Assembly: GCA_010645155.1 (NCBI GenBank)
Contig: JAAGOF010000324.1
Span: 40,046 to 104,045, forward strand
Length of the DNA stretch: 64,000 nt
Direction of reading: 5' to 3'
DNA from: Tigriopus japonicus
Taxonomy: Eukaryota; Arthropoda; Copepoda; Harpacticoida; Harpacticidae
Under the pieces are notes generated by a model. It saw nothing but the letters and a program-made list of their open reading frames with translations, ran no database searches and was not told the origin of the DNA. Numbering within the stretch: position 1 is the stretch's first letter; each line of letters begins with the position of its first letter. Below are positions 1 to 11,561 of this stretch, in pieces. Position numbers and translations under genes: made by a program.

Positions 1-38
1 AAAATGTGTTTTCAAGAAAATATTCCGTATTGACGTTA

Positions 39-929
39 GGTCATATGTTTTGGTTGTATTGGTCTTGGAATGCTTGCTAGTTTACTTGAAAGTATGCTCC
101 AAAGTCTACTTGAGAGTAAACTTTTCATTAACTTTAAAAACACAGCTCCTTTGAAGATCTCTGCAACCCAACCAAATCGCATTCAGTGATTTCATATACT
201 AATTCAATTTGAACTTGTGGCACTGTGAACGTGTGAGCATGTTTTGATGGCAACTCTAGAAAGTGTACTTGTTAGGACACTTCGTAGTTCAATTGGCTGG
301 TTTTGTTGAGACAGCTGCCATTTTGAAAAGTAAGTCTCTCATTCCAACCTAGAAGTGCCTCTACATCTATGATCGTAAATTCGTCCTCTCAAAACACTAA
401 TTGCCCGCTGATTCAGCTATTCCACATTTCTCCTTCTTTATTTGATATTACTCCATTCAACTCTAAACATTGATTGATCTCACAGTAGCATGCAAATTTT
501 GGCAGCTAATTTAAGGAAACACTGGAAGGAAGTTCGCTTGCAGTTCGATTGACAGTGTTGAAGTATTCAAATGGGAGTGCTTCCACAACGGTGGAATGCT
601 CCTCTCTAGGCGTGCTTCTCGGAGAACCTCTCATCAATTAAACCTGATGCTAAGCCCAAATAGCGACCCAGCTTGCTAGAAGTTTACTTGAAGTCAATGG
701 AACTAGCACATGTTTGTGCATGTTAAACAAATGACTAGCATTGGATTGTTGTTGAGGTAACTACTTGTTGCACCTTGGCACCAGTGGTTCACTTCTCTTT
801 TTCATGAGTTGCTTGGCGTACTTCTGATTCAAGAAAGCTAATGCTATCAACAAAACGGCTGAAACTGCCTTGAAGTTGTCTTGAAGTCAACTTTGCTAAC
901 ACACCTTGGAATACACAAAACATCTGACC
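39..929. mobile_element. Non-autonomous TIR element, GGTCATATG family, copy 1
   Basis: The left end reads GGTCATATGTTTTG after a TA. The right end reads CAAAACATCTGACC before a TA, so the ends form an imperfect inverted repeat. The interior has no credible ORF and repeats a motif resembling ACTTGAAG/CTACTTGA many times. A 244-bp relative with the same ends and motif lies at 16732-16975, which supports a mobile family. Superfamily not assigned; a TA duplication is possible but short. Confidence 0.55.
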
Positions 930-931
930 TA

Positions 932-2282
932 TTGTATCAGTCAATGAGTAAAAGAGACCTCAAATGTTGATATGGGAAGTCTTGATGACTTCTTGGATAT
1001 TTTGTGTTTGCTTAACTCACTGGACACTCTCATGAACTAGGTAACTGAGTAGTATTTAAAATGGCAGAAACATTTTGTCCATGGATGTTGGTTGTCTTGG
1101 AGATGAACCCATAGGGAACTTTCAGGTTTTGCTCCTAAACAACACTGAAAGAGGAACTTGTTCTTGTTGTATTGTTAAGTAATAATAGTTTGTCATTGCT
1201 CTACTATTCTTTCTGAGCCAAAAGCACAATGACTTTCTTGAAATTTAGAGACCACTGGGCATTGGCAAACAATTCCTTGATAAATTGGTGACATTGGGCC
1301 ATTGCTTAAATGGTTCATGGTCTTGATCATTGAGGCCTCAGTTCAGGAGCTCTTTTCCAATACAAATGAAACCACGGTTTCAAGACCACTCTTTGATATG
1401 CCTCAAACACATTAGTTTGCCTTGGCACAATGCAAATACTCATTATCAAACATCCAAATCAATGTTCATAGCCAGAGCATGGGGGATTTTGGGCACTATT
1501 CACAGGCAAGTTTGGCTCGAAAAGGCTCTTTAGAGCCATAGAATCAAAGCAAAAATCATGGCAACTTAAAGAACAGCTTTTCCTACCCACGGCACTTGGG
1601 TTCTAGGTGAGATGACACACAGTTTAAAGCTTATTCTCCTCTGGGCTGTTGGAACTTTCTTTGCCGTTGTTTACAGTTAGGCCTAAGTTGGCTGGAAAGG
1701 TTTGGTGAATGCAAAAGGTGACCATTCCTTGCTGGAGGGTCCTTGACTAAGCTCACAAGTCTTTTCTCTTTACTTGCCCAACCTTCCCCGCCATCTATTG
1801 GCAAATTTTTCAAGCTTGGTTTAAGATCCTCTATAGTTCAAGGATGCAGATCATCTGTGAAAACGAGCCCTTCATTAGACTGCTGGCAAGGTTTTTGGCA
1901 AGTTGAAGTAGCCCTACCTGATTTCGGGCCGGCGCGAGAGCGCTTGAGAATTCAAAACAAGGCTTCGAGTGATTGCTGTTCATCCACTCGATGATTTAGG
2001 GTGATGTGGTGAAAAGGTGGGCCAAATTTTGACGAATTTCCGTAAAATGGGTTGATGAAGGCTTCCAAATGGGGAGAAAGACCTAGAGACTTACAGTATA
2101 GACTTTCAGTTATGTGTTATTAAAATAGAGAAAGAGAGAAAAAATATTGAAATGTTGTGTGCATATCATTAAACAATAGTGAACAATCGTTGGATCTGAT
2201 GAAGGCTGTCAAAAGATAAAACCCAACAAAACGGAATGAAAGCAAATTAAAGCTCATACCTGGTTCTGTTTTGTTTCGGAAA
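932..2282. other. Intergenic, no gene seen
   Basis: Only short ORFs without recognisable domains. Positions 1743-1838 match one arm of the fold-back element at 38715-38855 (shared CCATCTATTGGCAAATTTTT-like core), so a fragment of that repeat is present. Confidence 0.6.
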
Positions 2283-3060
2283 TGATTTTTTTTACCACAT
2301 TTGATACTTGAAATTTGCAATACGCCATTGTAACTTGTGACTGAGTAAGATAATGATGCGATATATATACTGCAAGAGTCATAAATTGGGCAAGGAACAA
2401 AAGCAAAGGAAAAATCTGAACTTTTGAAAAGATATTTGTTTGAAACAACTTAGTTTTCACAAAATTTAAATTGAATAGAAACTAGACAAATGATAAAATA
2501 AAATGACTTATTGCTTGCTCGTCCATGTCCCATGCCTGTCTCGTCGCAACAATTTGTAGACTTCAATATACTTTTTCTGTGTAAATTGGTACACCCATCT
2601 TGAGACCATTACATAAGAAAGTTAGCCTTGTTCATCATGAAAGCGAATCCAAATAAGTCCTTTGTAGCCATAACTGATTTGAATGTTTTTAGGCAATATG
2701 TAAGGATAACTGTAGCACGCACGATCTGTTGCTTCATTTTTGTAGGTTTCCAACTTGTTTTTTTTTTACATATGAGAGGCTAATAAGTGAGCAATGATTC
2801 TTTCTTAATGCAACTTAAATAAAAAAGGTAAGTTCTTGACAATAATTGCAAATATGTGCTTTATTTTGTCTGAAAATATAAATCAAGGAAATGAAGATCC
2901 TGGTGTGCAATGCCATTTTTATTATGTGCTATCATATGGTTCGAGAACGAATGAGTAGAAACAAAAAGCATTTGATAATTAATGCGAACTTCATTTACAG
3001 TAAGAAGCAAGGTTGTTACATTGACCCTCAATGAAAATCATGTTAAAGTTGACACGTAAA
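2283..3060 (+). repeat. Dispersed repeat D1, copy 1
   Basis: This non-coding stretch aligns by eye, with small indels, to 18573-19400. Shared landmarks in order are ACCATATTTGAT-like, GGAACAAAAGCA, TTAGTTTTC, a GAACTAGACA block, the AACAATTTGT block and TTGACCCTCAAT. Divergence is considerable. Identity is unknown: no ORF, LTR or TIR was seen. Confidence 0.65.
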
Positions 3061-3478
3061 ATGCCTTGTTGACGTTACTTAGCGATAAAGAATGTGAACT
3101 AAGAATGCTGGGGTGGAAATTAAACTAAAATAAATGGAATAGGTGTTCCCCAACATTGGAAATTTAGCATGACGTAATAATCGAGTAATAGTAATCGAGT
3201 AATATCAGCACCATGAAGGATGTAAACTAACTATAAAACACCAAAGAAAACTCCCCTTCCCACCATATTTAAACATTACACACGTACATACATACTAGTG
3301 ACTTTTGATTTGGAAGTTACTTAGATAGTTTTAGGAACCACATCATTAACATAATCTGGAACTTGTTTATCATGACTATTTCTCAAACATTCAATTTCTA
3401 GGACCATTGCTCAGTTATTGACATAAGTTACTTGTTTAAGATCAATACAAGTAATTTCAGCACTAAGCGACAACACTC

Positions 3479-3580
3479 GAGTACAGGAAGTAACAGCATT
3501 TGAGATTTGTTGACAAGCCTCCAACGAGGGCAGCTGACGAGCGGGTTTTTGTAAACATGAGTTGTGCGCTTGCAAATTGT
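3479..3580 (+). repeat. Short dispersed repeat shared with 25750-25850
   Basis: AGATTTGTTGACAAGCCT, then an AACGAGG and CAGCTGACG block, and TTTTTGTAAACAT occur in the same order in both places. In this copy it directly abuts a LINE-like C-terminal fragment; in the other it lies just upstream of the IR M3 exon. Probably a piece of an old repeat. Confidence 0.55.
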
Positions 3581-3868
3581 CCAACAGTGTTGGGAATCTA
3601 ACCTTTCCGGGGTTTGATGTCCGGACATATGCTATCTTTCCTGGTCAAGGACATACGGCACCTCATTGTCTTTTCCAGACATCCCCTCGGAATATTGACG
3701 GTCACACACATTTGTTCGGCTCCCAGCCAATTATCATTAACGACAGGAACTGACAAAAGAGTGGTTCAATTTAGCCAAGGAAATTTTCAACCAGAGGAAG
3801 GAGCTCCGACTTTTCCCGCGCTATTTATCTTTCCAGTGGGTCGAAAGACAACAACGCCTTACAATTAA
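3580..3868 (+). pseudogene. LINE-like protein fragment, repeat family Z, copy 1 (frameshifted)
   Basis: The DNA matches 45103-45300 closely: CCAACAGTGTT, ACCTTTCC, GATGTCCGGACAT and GGTCAAGGAC in the same order, then the CATCCC.TCGGAATATTG block. In copy 3 this encodes one open frame ending in a CTVC..LH..H motif. Here the frame is broken and the C-terminal motif is lost. Family function is not certain; see copy 3. Confidence 0.6.
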
Positions 3869-4425
3869 GTTCAATTATTTGTATCAAGTTTTTCCCCATA
3901 CCGTGAATGAAACGACTCAAAGCATTCATGAATGAGCCGCAAGTGTTTTAAACCTCGGTGCTTGGGGGAGGGGGCGTTTCCCCAAAAAAAGTGAGACCCA
4001 TCCTTCTGGACCCTCCTGTCAACAATTATTTTGTTCCTTCCCAGATGTATCAACTATGAGAGAGAAGGGCATAAAGGGTTTTTGGTCGTCGCCCTAAGTA
4101 GCGAAAAGAGCTGTGTCTCTCGCACTCTCTCCCTCATTTTACGTTTTCCTTGCAATTGTCGTTCGTTTTTGTTTTTCCTTGTGTTTATATGGAGAGTGAA
4201 AAGGTCGTGGTCCCCTCAGAATCTTCACTGAGCCGGTTAGTGCTCTGCGGAATCCGGAATACCCAGTTTTTGAAGTACTCCCCGGATTTTCTCAAAAAGG
4301 GACCCTTTGCTGTCAAAAGGATAGCGTCGGACAGCTTTGTTAGAGAAGTGCGCGAAGCTTTGAAAATTGACGAGTTCTGACAAGTAAAGAAATGCACCAG
4401 ACGAGGATCTAGAAAGCTCTCAATC
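3869..4425 (+). other. Possible 5' ORF remnant of the adjoining LINE
   Basis: A short open frame at 4180-4380 ends 45 bases before the endonuclease frame and in the same orientation. It encodes a basic/acidic segment without a recognisable domain. Placing it as the tail of a LINE ORF1 rests only on position. Confidence 0.25.
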
Positions 4426-5031
4426 ATGTATGTCAATGCTCATGGGCGAAATAACCTTTTGAGGTTATGGGGCCTTGGAAATATCGTCAAACATGGGGTC
4501 TCGTTCCTTTCGGAGACCTGGATAACGGAGACGAAGTCCCAACAAGTATTTCCTTCAAAAACGTCACTCGTTCAACACGCTACAAAGAGCGATGGCCGGA
4601 GCCGCCCCTCCGGAGGGATCGAAGCAAATGTCACGCCTGCACTCGAACCTGCCTTGATATTTAAATCAGAAATGATCCTAGGGATAATTTTGAAAGGCAT
4701 TACTATTGGTGGTTGCTATTTCAAGCCTTCCTTGGAGGTGGAGGACATTACAAATGAACTTTCCAATTTTTTCAATCACGTGGGAGTGCAGGAGAAAGTT
4801 ATGCTGATCGGTGACTTCAATCTAAAGCCGGGATCCTTTGCTTTCGAGGAAGTATGCTGCTTTCTACGCCAGTTCAATGTCGTCTTAAGGTCCAATACGA
4901 AGAAAGACACGTTCCACCATGCAGCCGGTGGATCATGTATTGATCATATTTTTGCATCCGAAGCTTTGGATGTGGAAAGCACCATGGTGCATGATGAATG
5001 CGTATCGGACCACAAACCAAAAGTGCCTTAG
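4426..5031 (+). pseudogene. LINE apurinic-like endonuclease domain (EEP fold)
   Basis: A 201-residue frame encodes the endonuclease of a non-LTR retrotransposon. The signature blocks appear in order: FLSETWI (about residue 28), GGCYFKPS (about 95), MLIGDFNLKPG (about 125), SCIDHIFAS (about 167) and SDHKP near the end. These are the metal-binding and catalytic motifs of the exonuclease-endonuclease-phosphatase fold, which nicks target DNA to prime reverse transcription. The expected N-terminal motif with a catalytic Asn/Glu pair is only partly preserved. The frame stops at the end of the domain rather than running into the reverse transcriptase, so the element is dead. Downstream frames carry the RT remnants. 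Confidence 0.85.
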
Positions 5032-5033
5032 TC

Positions 5034-6066
5034 TGTATACCTTGTCGTTCTCCAAAAACGATTTCAAGTTAGATTTCAATGAAGATTGATCTAGAATTAG
5101 TCGCTCAACGTTTGAAAGCGGTGAACAACGTCAAACTCTCCCCAGAAACTCTAACCGAGCCTTTTAGACCACAAAAGATGTCGTGCCCAGGAAGGGACAA
5201 GGCCAAGAAAAAAGGATTCACCTTGACACCTCTAGTGCGAGGCGTTCGAAATCGAGCAATGAATGTCTCTGTTGAGGAGAGTTAAATCTGGAGATCAAAT
5301 GTATAAGGAATACGCCATCGCTCGAGGTGCCTTTCACAAGGCTCTGAGGCATTGTGAGATAGATACTATGCTGAGAGAAGTTGAAAAAATTCTTCATGAT
5401 TCAAGTGATGGAGATATGTCCCAACTGTTCAGGAAAACGCGGACGAGCCCTTTAGGTGCAATGGTGGACCTAAAAACATTTCTTGCACAGTGCAAGGTGC
5501 TCTATCACCGATTCAGACAACCCGTCTGTCCTTGTCCACCTATTCTTCGCGACGACGATCACTATCTCTTCGGTCTCCAAAGAAGAGGTGGAATTTTCAT
5601 TAACTCGACAAAAGAGGAAAGCTTGTGGACTCCGCGGGACCTTGGCATCTGAAATCCCTCTGCGCTAAAATATTGGGTCCGTTAAGCCTAATTTTCTTCT
5701 CCTGCTTGAAAAACGCGAATTTCCCACAAGTTTGGTTGAACTCCACGCTGTTTTTCTTGCATAAGAAAGGCTCCAGATCAGATCCCAACAACTTCAGGTC
5801 TATTGCGATCCAGGACCCGTTTATGAAGCTGTTCACGAGTATCTGAAATAGACAAGTACTTGAAAAGATACTTGGGGATTCCATTCTCATCAAATAACGC
5901 CATTACTAGTACTCATCACCTTACTCAAACCTATCCACTCGATACGGTGTTGAAGAATCTCTCCACCAATCGAACTTCCTGTATCAAGTTGGGCGCAAAT
6001 TTCAGCGGACTGCGCATCACCCTTTTCGACGACTTGCCGTCGTCATCAATAAGCGTTAGGCCGATC
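5034..6066 (+). pseudogene. LINE reverse-transcriptase remnants
   Basis: Continuation of the LINE whose endonuclease ends at 5031. Positions 5263-5640 hold a linker region. Positions 5625-5846 encode the RT entry block, including FLHKKGSRSDPNNFRSIAIQ and a KLFTSI-like segment, typical of jockey/CR1-type RTs. Stops and frame changes break it several times. The palm with its YxDD motif is missing: the coding trace ends at 6066, where an antisense SINE abuts. It is an inactive 3'-truncated copy. Confidence 0.75.
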
Positions 6067-6720
6067 TGATTCTTTTTTTTTTTGCGGATTTTTTACTACC
6101 GCTACAAGGAATGCGATTCCCTGTAAATTGAAGGATTTCTCCCCACAACTTCAATTCAATCCTCAACAGGATTCGAACCTACGCCGTCTGGGGAAGCACT
6201 TACACTACTGATGGGATTTCCCAAGCTATCAAGCACTTCAATTTTTCAAGCTGGGCTTGTTTCCATTTCAGCTGCCTCAAGCTAAACCAAGCATTCAAGC
6301 CACAGGGCTCAAGGACCTACGGTGAATAGCAGGGATGCAAAGCTATTTGTTGTCCTTTTCGCTTGATCTAAAAATAGAGGTGGAAACTCCTATGCTGTTG
6401 CAGAATTTGCTATTTTTTGCATAGATTTTTCAAGATATTTGCCTTCTTAGGGGCTATATGAAGCATACTTCGTTAAGCTTGAGTGCAAACTATTTTACTC
6501 CATTTCCGGTGGCCAACAAATTGAATTTTAACTGGCAAGCCTGACATCGGGTGAAGGTGCTTGAAACTGCTTGCAAGCTTTCAAGCACAGCTGAAAACTG
6601 TTGCTTGGCCCAAACTCCTCTTCAAGCTGCAGCTTGTTTCCCATCAGTAACTTACACTCGCCACTTTTAAGAACGCGCTAATAAGGACTGAGCCGCTTTG
6701 AAAGAGGTGCTTTTTCCCCA
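6067..6720 (-). mobile_element. tRNA-derived SINE family A, interrupted by a hAT-like element
   Basis: On the minus strand the tRNA-like head (6650-6720) carries TAGCGCGTTCTTAAAAGTGG. It resumes at 6206 downwards with GGTTCGAATCCTGTTG (box B) and ends in the tail CAGGGAATCGCATTCC...TAAAAAATCCGC followed by poly-A (poly-T at 6070-6080 on the + strand). The full copy at 46375-46550 shows the uninterrupted order. Between head and box B sits the element at 6206-6649. Confidence 0.8.
6206..6649. mobile_element. hAT-type MITE nested in SINE A
   Basis: Terminal inverted repeats TACTGATGGGA / TCCCATCAGTA are perfect over 11 bp and are flanked by the 8-bp duplication ACTTACAC (6198-6205 and 6650-6657). 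Eight-bp duplications and the TGATGGG end fit hAT elements. The interior is non-coding and full of CAAGCTT/GCTTG words. Removing the element and one duplication restores a continuous SINE. Confidence 0.88.
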
Positions 6721-6725
6721 GTGTG

Positions 6726-7170
6726 ATAAACTTTATTCTAATAGTGCTACGTCGTCATATTTTAGAATGTAAAAAAACGATTATTTCTTACATTTTTTCA
6801 AAAGATCTATTTCTTGGTTCCCTTTGCATGCTATGAATCGACAAAACATCTTTATTCTGGACTTCAAGAAATGATTTATATGGTATTTGAGTTTTTGAAA
6901 ATCATTGATTGCGTCATGCTGACAGTACATAAAAAACTGAGGACATTTTTACTTCAATGAAACAGTGATTTCTTCTTAGGAAATGAGTTCTGCCGAAAGC
7001 AGTCCTCCAATCGTGATTGATTTGGAATCTACAATGGTTAACTTGAAGTCATGAGAAAAAAATGATCTTGTGTATCAATCATGAACGTTTGAATTTAAAC
7101 TTCAAAATGAAGCAATCACCAAACCTCGGACTTATCTCATAATTCCGATCCGACCGCAGTTAACCTTGAT
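6726..7170. other. Intergenic, nothing recognised
   Basis: AT-rich, no convincing ORF, repeat end or RNA gene seen. Confidence 0.6.
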
Positions 7171-7476
7171 CAAAATTTCAGCTGATTCCACAAAATAAGC
7201 GCCTCTTGCGGTCAGATTCAGACATAGTTGCCAGCTAGAGAGCGGGTTTTAATGCCACCTTTGGCAAAACTGTGGTAAAATAGGTTTTTCCTTAGATGCT
7301 TACATTTCTTTGCAATGGCATTATGATATCAAACTCCAACATTTCGGAGAAATGTTAATGTCAAGAAAATCTAACGGTTTGCCAATGAGTGGCATTAAAA
7401 CACACTCGCTAGCTGGCAACTATGACTCAATCTGACCGCAAGAGGCGCTTATTTTGTGGAATCAGCTGAAATTTTG
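7171..7476. repeat. Fold-back (inverted repeat) element
   Basis: Two arms of about 95 bp (7171-7268 and 7380-7476) are near-perfect inverted copies beginning CAAAATTTCAGCTGATTCC. A spacer of about 110 bp separates them. The transcript or single strand would form a long hairpin. No clear target duplication or ORF; likely a palindromic MITE. Confidence 0.8.
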
Positions 7477-9131
7477 TGCAGGGTTCATTTCTTCCATTGG
7501 CCCAACGTGACCATTTCCACATTTTTTTAATTGCAAAGGTGTCAGAATCTTATTTCTGCTGAGACTTTTGTGTTGGCTCTGATTCATTTTACATTCGGTG
7601 TTCCAAATTAGATCCAAGTTTTGTTGTTATAGGGTGTTTATTGCTTTGTAGCGTAATTAACAAATCTTGATGAAACATCACAGAATTTGTTGTTCCATCA
7701 CTCTGAAATAAGTATGAAATTTCTGTAGCTGCCACTCCGGGTTTAGGCAATCACTTGATGTCATCAGATCGAGGGCTAATACGGCTAATACGCGTGGCCA
7801 TTCTGGCTTCATTTCTCATGTGTGACGAGTTTTCAATTGAAGATCGAGATTACACTCCTTTAAAAATAATGTGATGGTGTCAGTCAACTACTGTTATGCC
7901 TTGATTACATCTACCTATTTGAGATATATTCAAAAAAGTACTTTCGTAGTTTAGTTCATATGCAAAGCAAATTGAATGGATATTTGCGGTATTTTGTTTT
8001 TCGTATTTTGTACCTGCCTGTTGCTTCTTTAGTATTATGTGAGATCGCGGACATCAGCCCCTGCTGAGCAGGTGGACCGAAACTTGAATAGCTCAAAGCT
8101 GTTAAAAAAGGAGGTGATTCGGATATTTTTGGTGGCTACATGCGGAGTACCGATATTGCGACGTACCAACGTGCTTTAAAATGCGCCAAAAAGTGCTCAG
8201 GCTTCCTGTAAGAGTGAAATAAAAAACCAACTTTTCACCAAACCTCACCATTATGTCGGAGGGCCAGACCTAATCAGGGTTCAAACTTTATTTGTAGACC
8301 AATTTGAATCATCCCTCTTGTCTCGCTTGACTCAATGAACACCTAATTTACTTTTGAAAAATTTACATGGTTTTGATTTGAGCAAACTCATAAGCCGCTT
8401 TGATGATTGGTATCGAAGGACGCACGTTTGGGATTTTTACGATTAGCACTCTGACCCTAAATTACCGTTCCAACGCGGCCAGCCGTCCAAACTAAAAACC
8501 TCGTCTTGCTTTAGTCCAAAACAACAAGAGCAACTTACGAGAGCGAAAAACCAAAAGACCTTTCATGACTAGCATCAGAAGATGTTTGAAGGATGGTAGA
8601 GGCAACCAATCAACAAACCCACCAACTGATCAACCATGGGAATCCAGACCAAAGCCAAGAAACAACTTGATTTAACACACAAGCTTAAGTGAAAAAAATG
8701 TAAGAATGAAAGCACCAAACACTGACACCGTTCCAAAACATTTCGAGAAAAAATGCCACACCATCAGAAACCTCAATTCTTGGAAAGATTATTCACCTCT
8801 ATATCAGAATGACCCGATGGAAGTGAACAAAATGATATGCCATGGACAAAATCAAGGCTCAATGTGACGTACCCTACGCCATACTGTTGATGAACAAATC
8901 CCAGATAGTTGGAGCTTTTTGATGAAAAGCTTTCAATTTTTCCTTTTAACACCGATCTTCTTTGGACTGCAACATGATTCATCCGATTTCATTTGGCCTA
9001 AATGGTTTATGGGGTCCTTAAAGTCATCACTGCTAAGTGTTGTTGAAGCGTCAAAAGTGATCTAATGTCCGCAAAATTGCTGCCTTGTTGTCATTGGTTG
9101 AGCGGGCTCAATTCTGAACCAATCCCTGACT
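7477..9131. other. Intergenic, no gene recognised
   Basis: No frame with known domains or coding-like composition. It may include 5' flank or early exons of the IR gene, which could not be traced upstream of about 9460. Confidence 0.5.
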
Positions 9132-9413
9132 TTGTTTAGATTAGTGACCTCACTGAATCGTTGGCTAATACCCGACCTCATACCCTTGATCCCTTCAACG
9201 TTTTGGAGAAGCCGAGCAATTCAAGCCCTCCCCATTAATGCTTCTTACAGACGACGGGTGGCAAGGGAAGCTCTTGATATTTGCCACCATTTGGGATGTA
9301 GTCGTAAGGAATTTCACATTTTACCTTCTGACAACTGTACATGCACTGTATGTGGTGAACACCTTCACCATTTTCATCTTTTATATAACTTCTGCGACCA
9401 TACTGATGTTTGA
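9132..9413 (+). pseudogene. LINE-like C-terminal fragment, repeat family Z, copy 2
   Basis: A frame of about 93 residues ends with CTCTVCGEHLHHFHLLYNFC, a Cys-Cys-His-Cys arrangement like the zinc motif at the C-terminus of many LINE polyproteins. It aligns with the frame at 45106-45408: PS.FWRSR, LP....RR and the FH.LP..NC.CTVC...LH.FH block. It ends at a stop 49 bases before the first credible IR exon, so it is taken as a repeat lying in the receptor gene rather than part of it. Confidence 0.6.
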
Positions 9414-9461
9414 GACATCGCAAAATATATACGTAAAACCCCTGTTTCCTATTCCGGGCAG

Positions 9462-10758
9462 AATGACCATAGACAAGAAATTGGGTCTTGTTACACTTTC
9501 CAAGTGCAAGCAATGCCTTTGAGAATTTTTAAGGCAACAAAGACCAAATATCCGTAAATATCCAATGCAACGTGGTTGATGTGAACGTGACATTTCAGAT
9601 ACCCGGATTTACTTCCTTCAACGGACACAATGATTATGGAGACATTGCAGAAGAAGTACGCGTTTCAAAGTAAAGTTGTGTCTCTACCGCTGGATGAATA
9701 TGCGTTGAGTATATCCGAATGTAAATCATAACTCTTTGTTCTCGAAACGTAAGAAAACCCTACCTAACGCTGTCACTTCTAATACAGATCCTTCGACTTC
9801 GTTGAATGAATTACGCGACATACTGTTTCAAGATTGTTTGCATAAGGATCTGCTTTCAACAATTCAGCCTCCTTCCCCAGAATTTCAAGAAGGCATTGAG
9901 CGATACGAGTACTATAACTATGCTTGGAATTGGGGATGTCGTGGTTTCGAGCCAACCGTATTTCACTGGACTAATTCCTCAAATGATGAATGGAGCCAAA
10001 AATTCCTGTCAGAGGTAAAGCCTTGATCACTGAAATAACTACTTAATGCGTTAGCCACCTCGAAAATGACGTTGTTTTATTTTCTTCGTAGTGGAATCTG
10101 TTAAGACAAAAGTTGAGTTTTGTCTCGAACATTAGTCAATTTTACAGGATAAAATGGTTCAATTTTCTCCAAGGTAAAAATATTAACAAAAAGTGCGACT
10201 TTCAAATGATTTTTCATTGATTTTGGTTTTATTATTGTTACACTTACTCCGTACACGAATCCCTTGCCTCATTAAAGGCGAAAAAGAGGAAAATAAGCAA
10301 AACAAATCCACGCGAGTGTCAAGGAGACGTTCAATGAATGGAAAGGTTAAAATGAAAGTACACTAAACAAGAATGAAAATTTAAACCCATTAAACATAAA
10401 AGGCAAAAGCTATCTTTTATTCTCCAAAGCTTTTATGATATTATGACTTTAATTCTTGACAATTGCAACAACCTAAAAATGCACTTTAACTGAGACAGCT
10501 TTCGTCTTATTTCTATTTCAGTTGCTCTCTGGTCAAGCTCACTTTTCAATTGGATTTCTCACTTTACTTGCCGTGGATGCCAATTCTAATATTTTGAGAT
10601 CTAATGTGTATGTCAATTTTGACGAATATGCGGTAACACAAATTCCACAGCCCACCCAAAATCTCCTCAATTTGTTTCAAGTCTTTGACATGGCAACTTG
10701 GATAGCACTTTTGATGGGATTGTTGTTGTTCACCAAAATGAGCTTTATTTTCATCAAG
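9462..10758 (+). CDS. Ionotropic receptor (IR), 5' part: ligand-binding S1 lobe and M1 (partial)
   Basis: Four exons join in phase: 9462-9553, 9599-9708, 9881-10014 and 10522-10758, with introns of 45, 172 and 507 bp flanked by GT/AG. Together they read from a first S1 strand (AMPLRIFKATKTKYP), through TMIMETLQKKYAF, which matches the 'IMETLxxKxNF' helix of IR ligand-binding domains, to NDEWSQKFLSE/LLSGQAHFSIG, the 'W.G.vgeLl.GeadfgIg' block. M1 follows (TWIALLMGLLLF). IRs are divergent ionotropic-glutamate-receptor relatives acting as chemosensory cation channels. The start and signal peptide were not found. The donor at 9709 (GTATAT) was chosen over the one at 9721 because only it avoids a stop across the junction. 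The partner exons are at 25937-27361. Confidence 0.72.
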
Positions 10759-10912
10759 GTAAGTCTGTGGTTCATCTTTTCTTGCCAACCATTGAGATCT
10801 TTAAAATACTAGAGGAACTGTGATCGTAAAAACGTGTCGCCTGTCACCAACTGTTGAGCGGACAAAAGTGCTGGAACATTTGAAATATGTGACCAGACAA
10901 ATGACAACCATG

Positions 10913-11190
10913 CAATGGATGAGTGTAATCGAACGAATTCAGCTGCGGATTCTGGGGCCAAAATGGCTAGGGATGCGTCGGAGTGAGACTCACCCTCCAA
11001 AAATATGTAATCAAAATTCGTGAGCCCATCTCGTTTTCTTCATTTTGACAATCAATTCAAGTAAGAATTTGTTCCTCACGTATCAAACTAAAACTATAAA
11101 ATGTGCGAACCTAGTTCTGACCCATCCCTAGTCATTTTGGCCCCAGAATCCACAGCTGAATTCGTTCGAATACACTCATCCATTGGTGAA
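10913..11190. repeat. Palindromic MITE, family P, copy 1
   Basis: Arms 10913-10985 and 11120-11190 are inverted copies: CAATGGATGAGTGTA, then CGAACGAATTCAGCTG, then TTCTGGGGCCAAAATG. The related palindrome at 16318-16566 shares these blocks. Non-coding. Confidence 0.75.
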
Positions 11191-11240
11191 TCAAAGTTGG
11201 TATTGAGTAATGTTATGGGGCCATTTTTTGCTATTGATAG

Positions 11241-11561
11241 TAGTGATGGACCGAAAGGGCTCAAGACCGAAACCGAAAGTTTCGGCCGAAAGAGGGCTTA
11301 ACCGAAACCAAAAGCAGCTGACTACAAAATTGTATAAATGCAAAATCCACCTAAAAATTAAATTGCTCGTGTTCGATATTGGGTAGCCGCAAATTTTGAA
11401 AAATCGGGAGACTTGAATATCAGAGGTGTTTGGAAGAAAAAAATTCGATTTCGTTGTCAAATTCCATCCTTTAAAGTGCATGTCTGCTTTCGGTTTCGGT
11501 AGGCATAACCGAAACTGAAACCGACGAAATTTTGGCCGAAAGCGCTTTCGGTCCATCACTA
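11241..11561. mobile_element. hAT-type MITE, CCGAAA family, copy 1
   Basis: Perfect inverted ends TAGTGATGGACCGAAAG / CTTTCGGTCCATCACTA. The flanks ATTGATAG and GTAGCTAG match at 5 of 8 positions, a possible decayed 8-bp duplication. Both subterminal zones consist of degenerate GAAACCGAAA repeats. Relatives lie at 41590-42127 and 58409-58722. No transposase frame. Confidence 0.82.

Noticed and set aside
10759..10810. Read-through of the IR M1 exon encoding SLWFIFSC, like an IR pore segment
   Set aside because: It begins with a perfect GTAAGT donor, lacks the usual linker after M1 and hits a stop without any later donor, so chance similarity is more likely.
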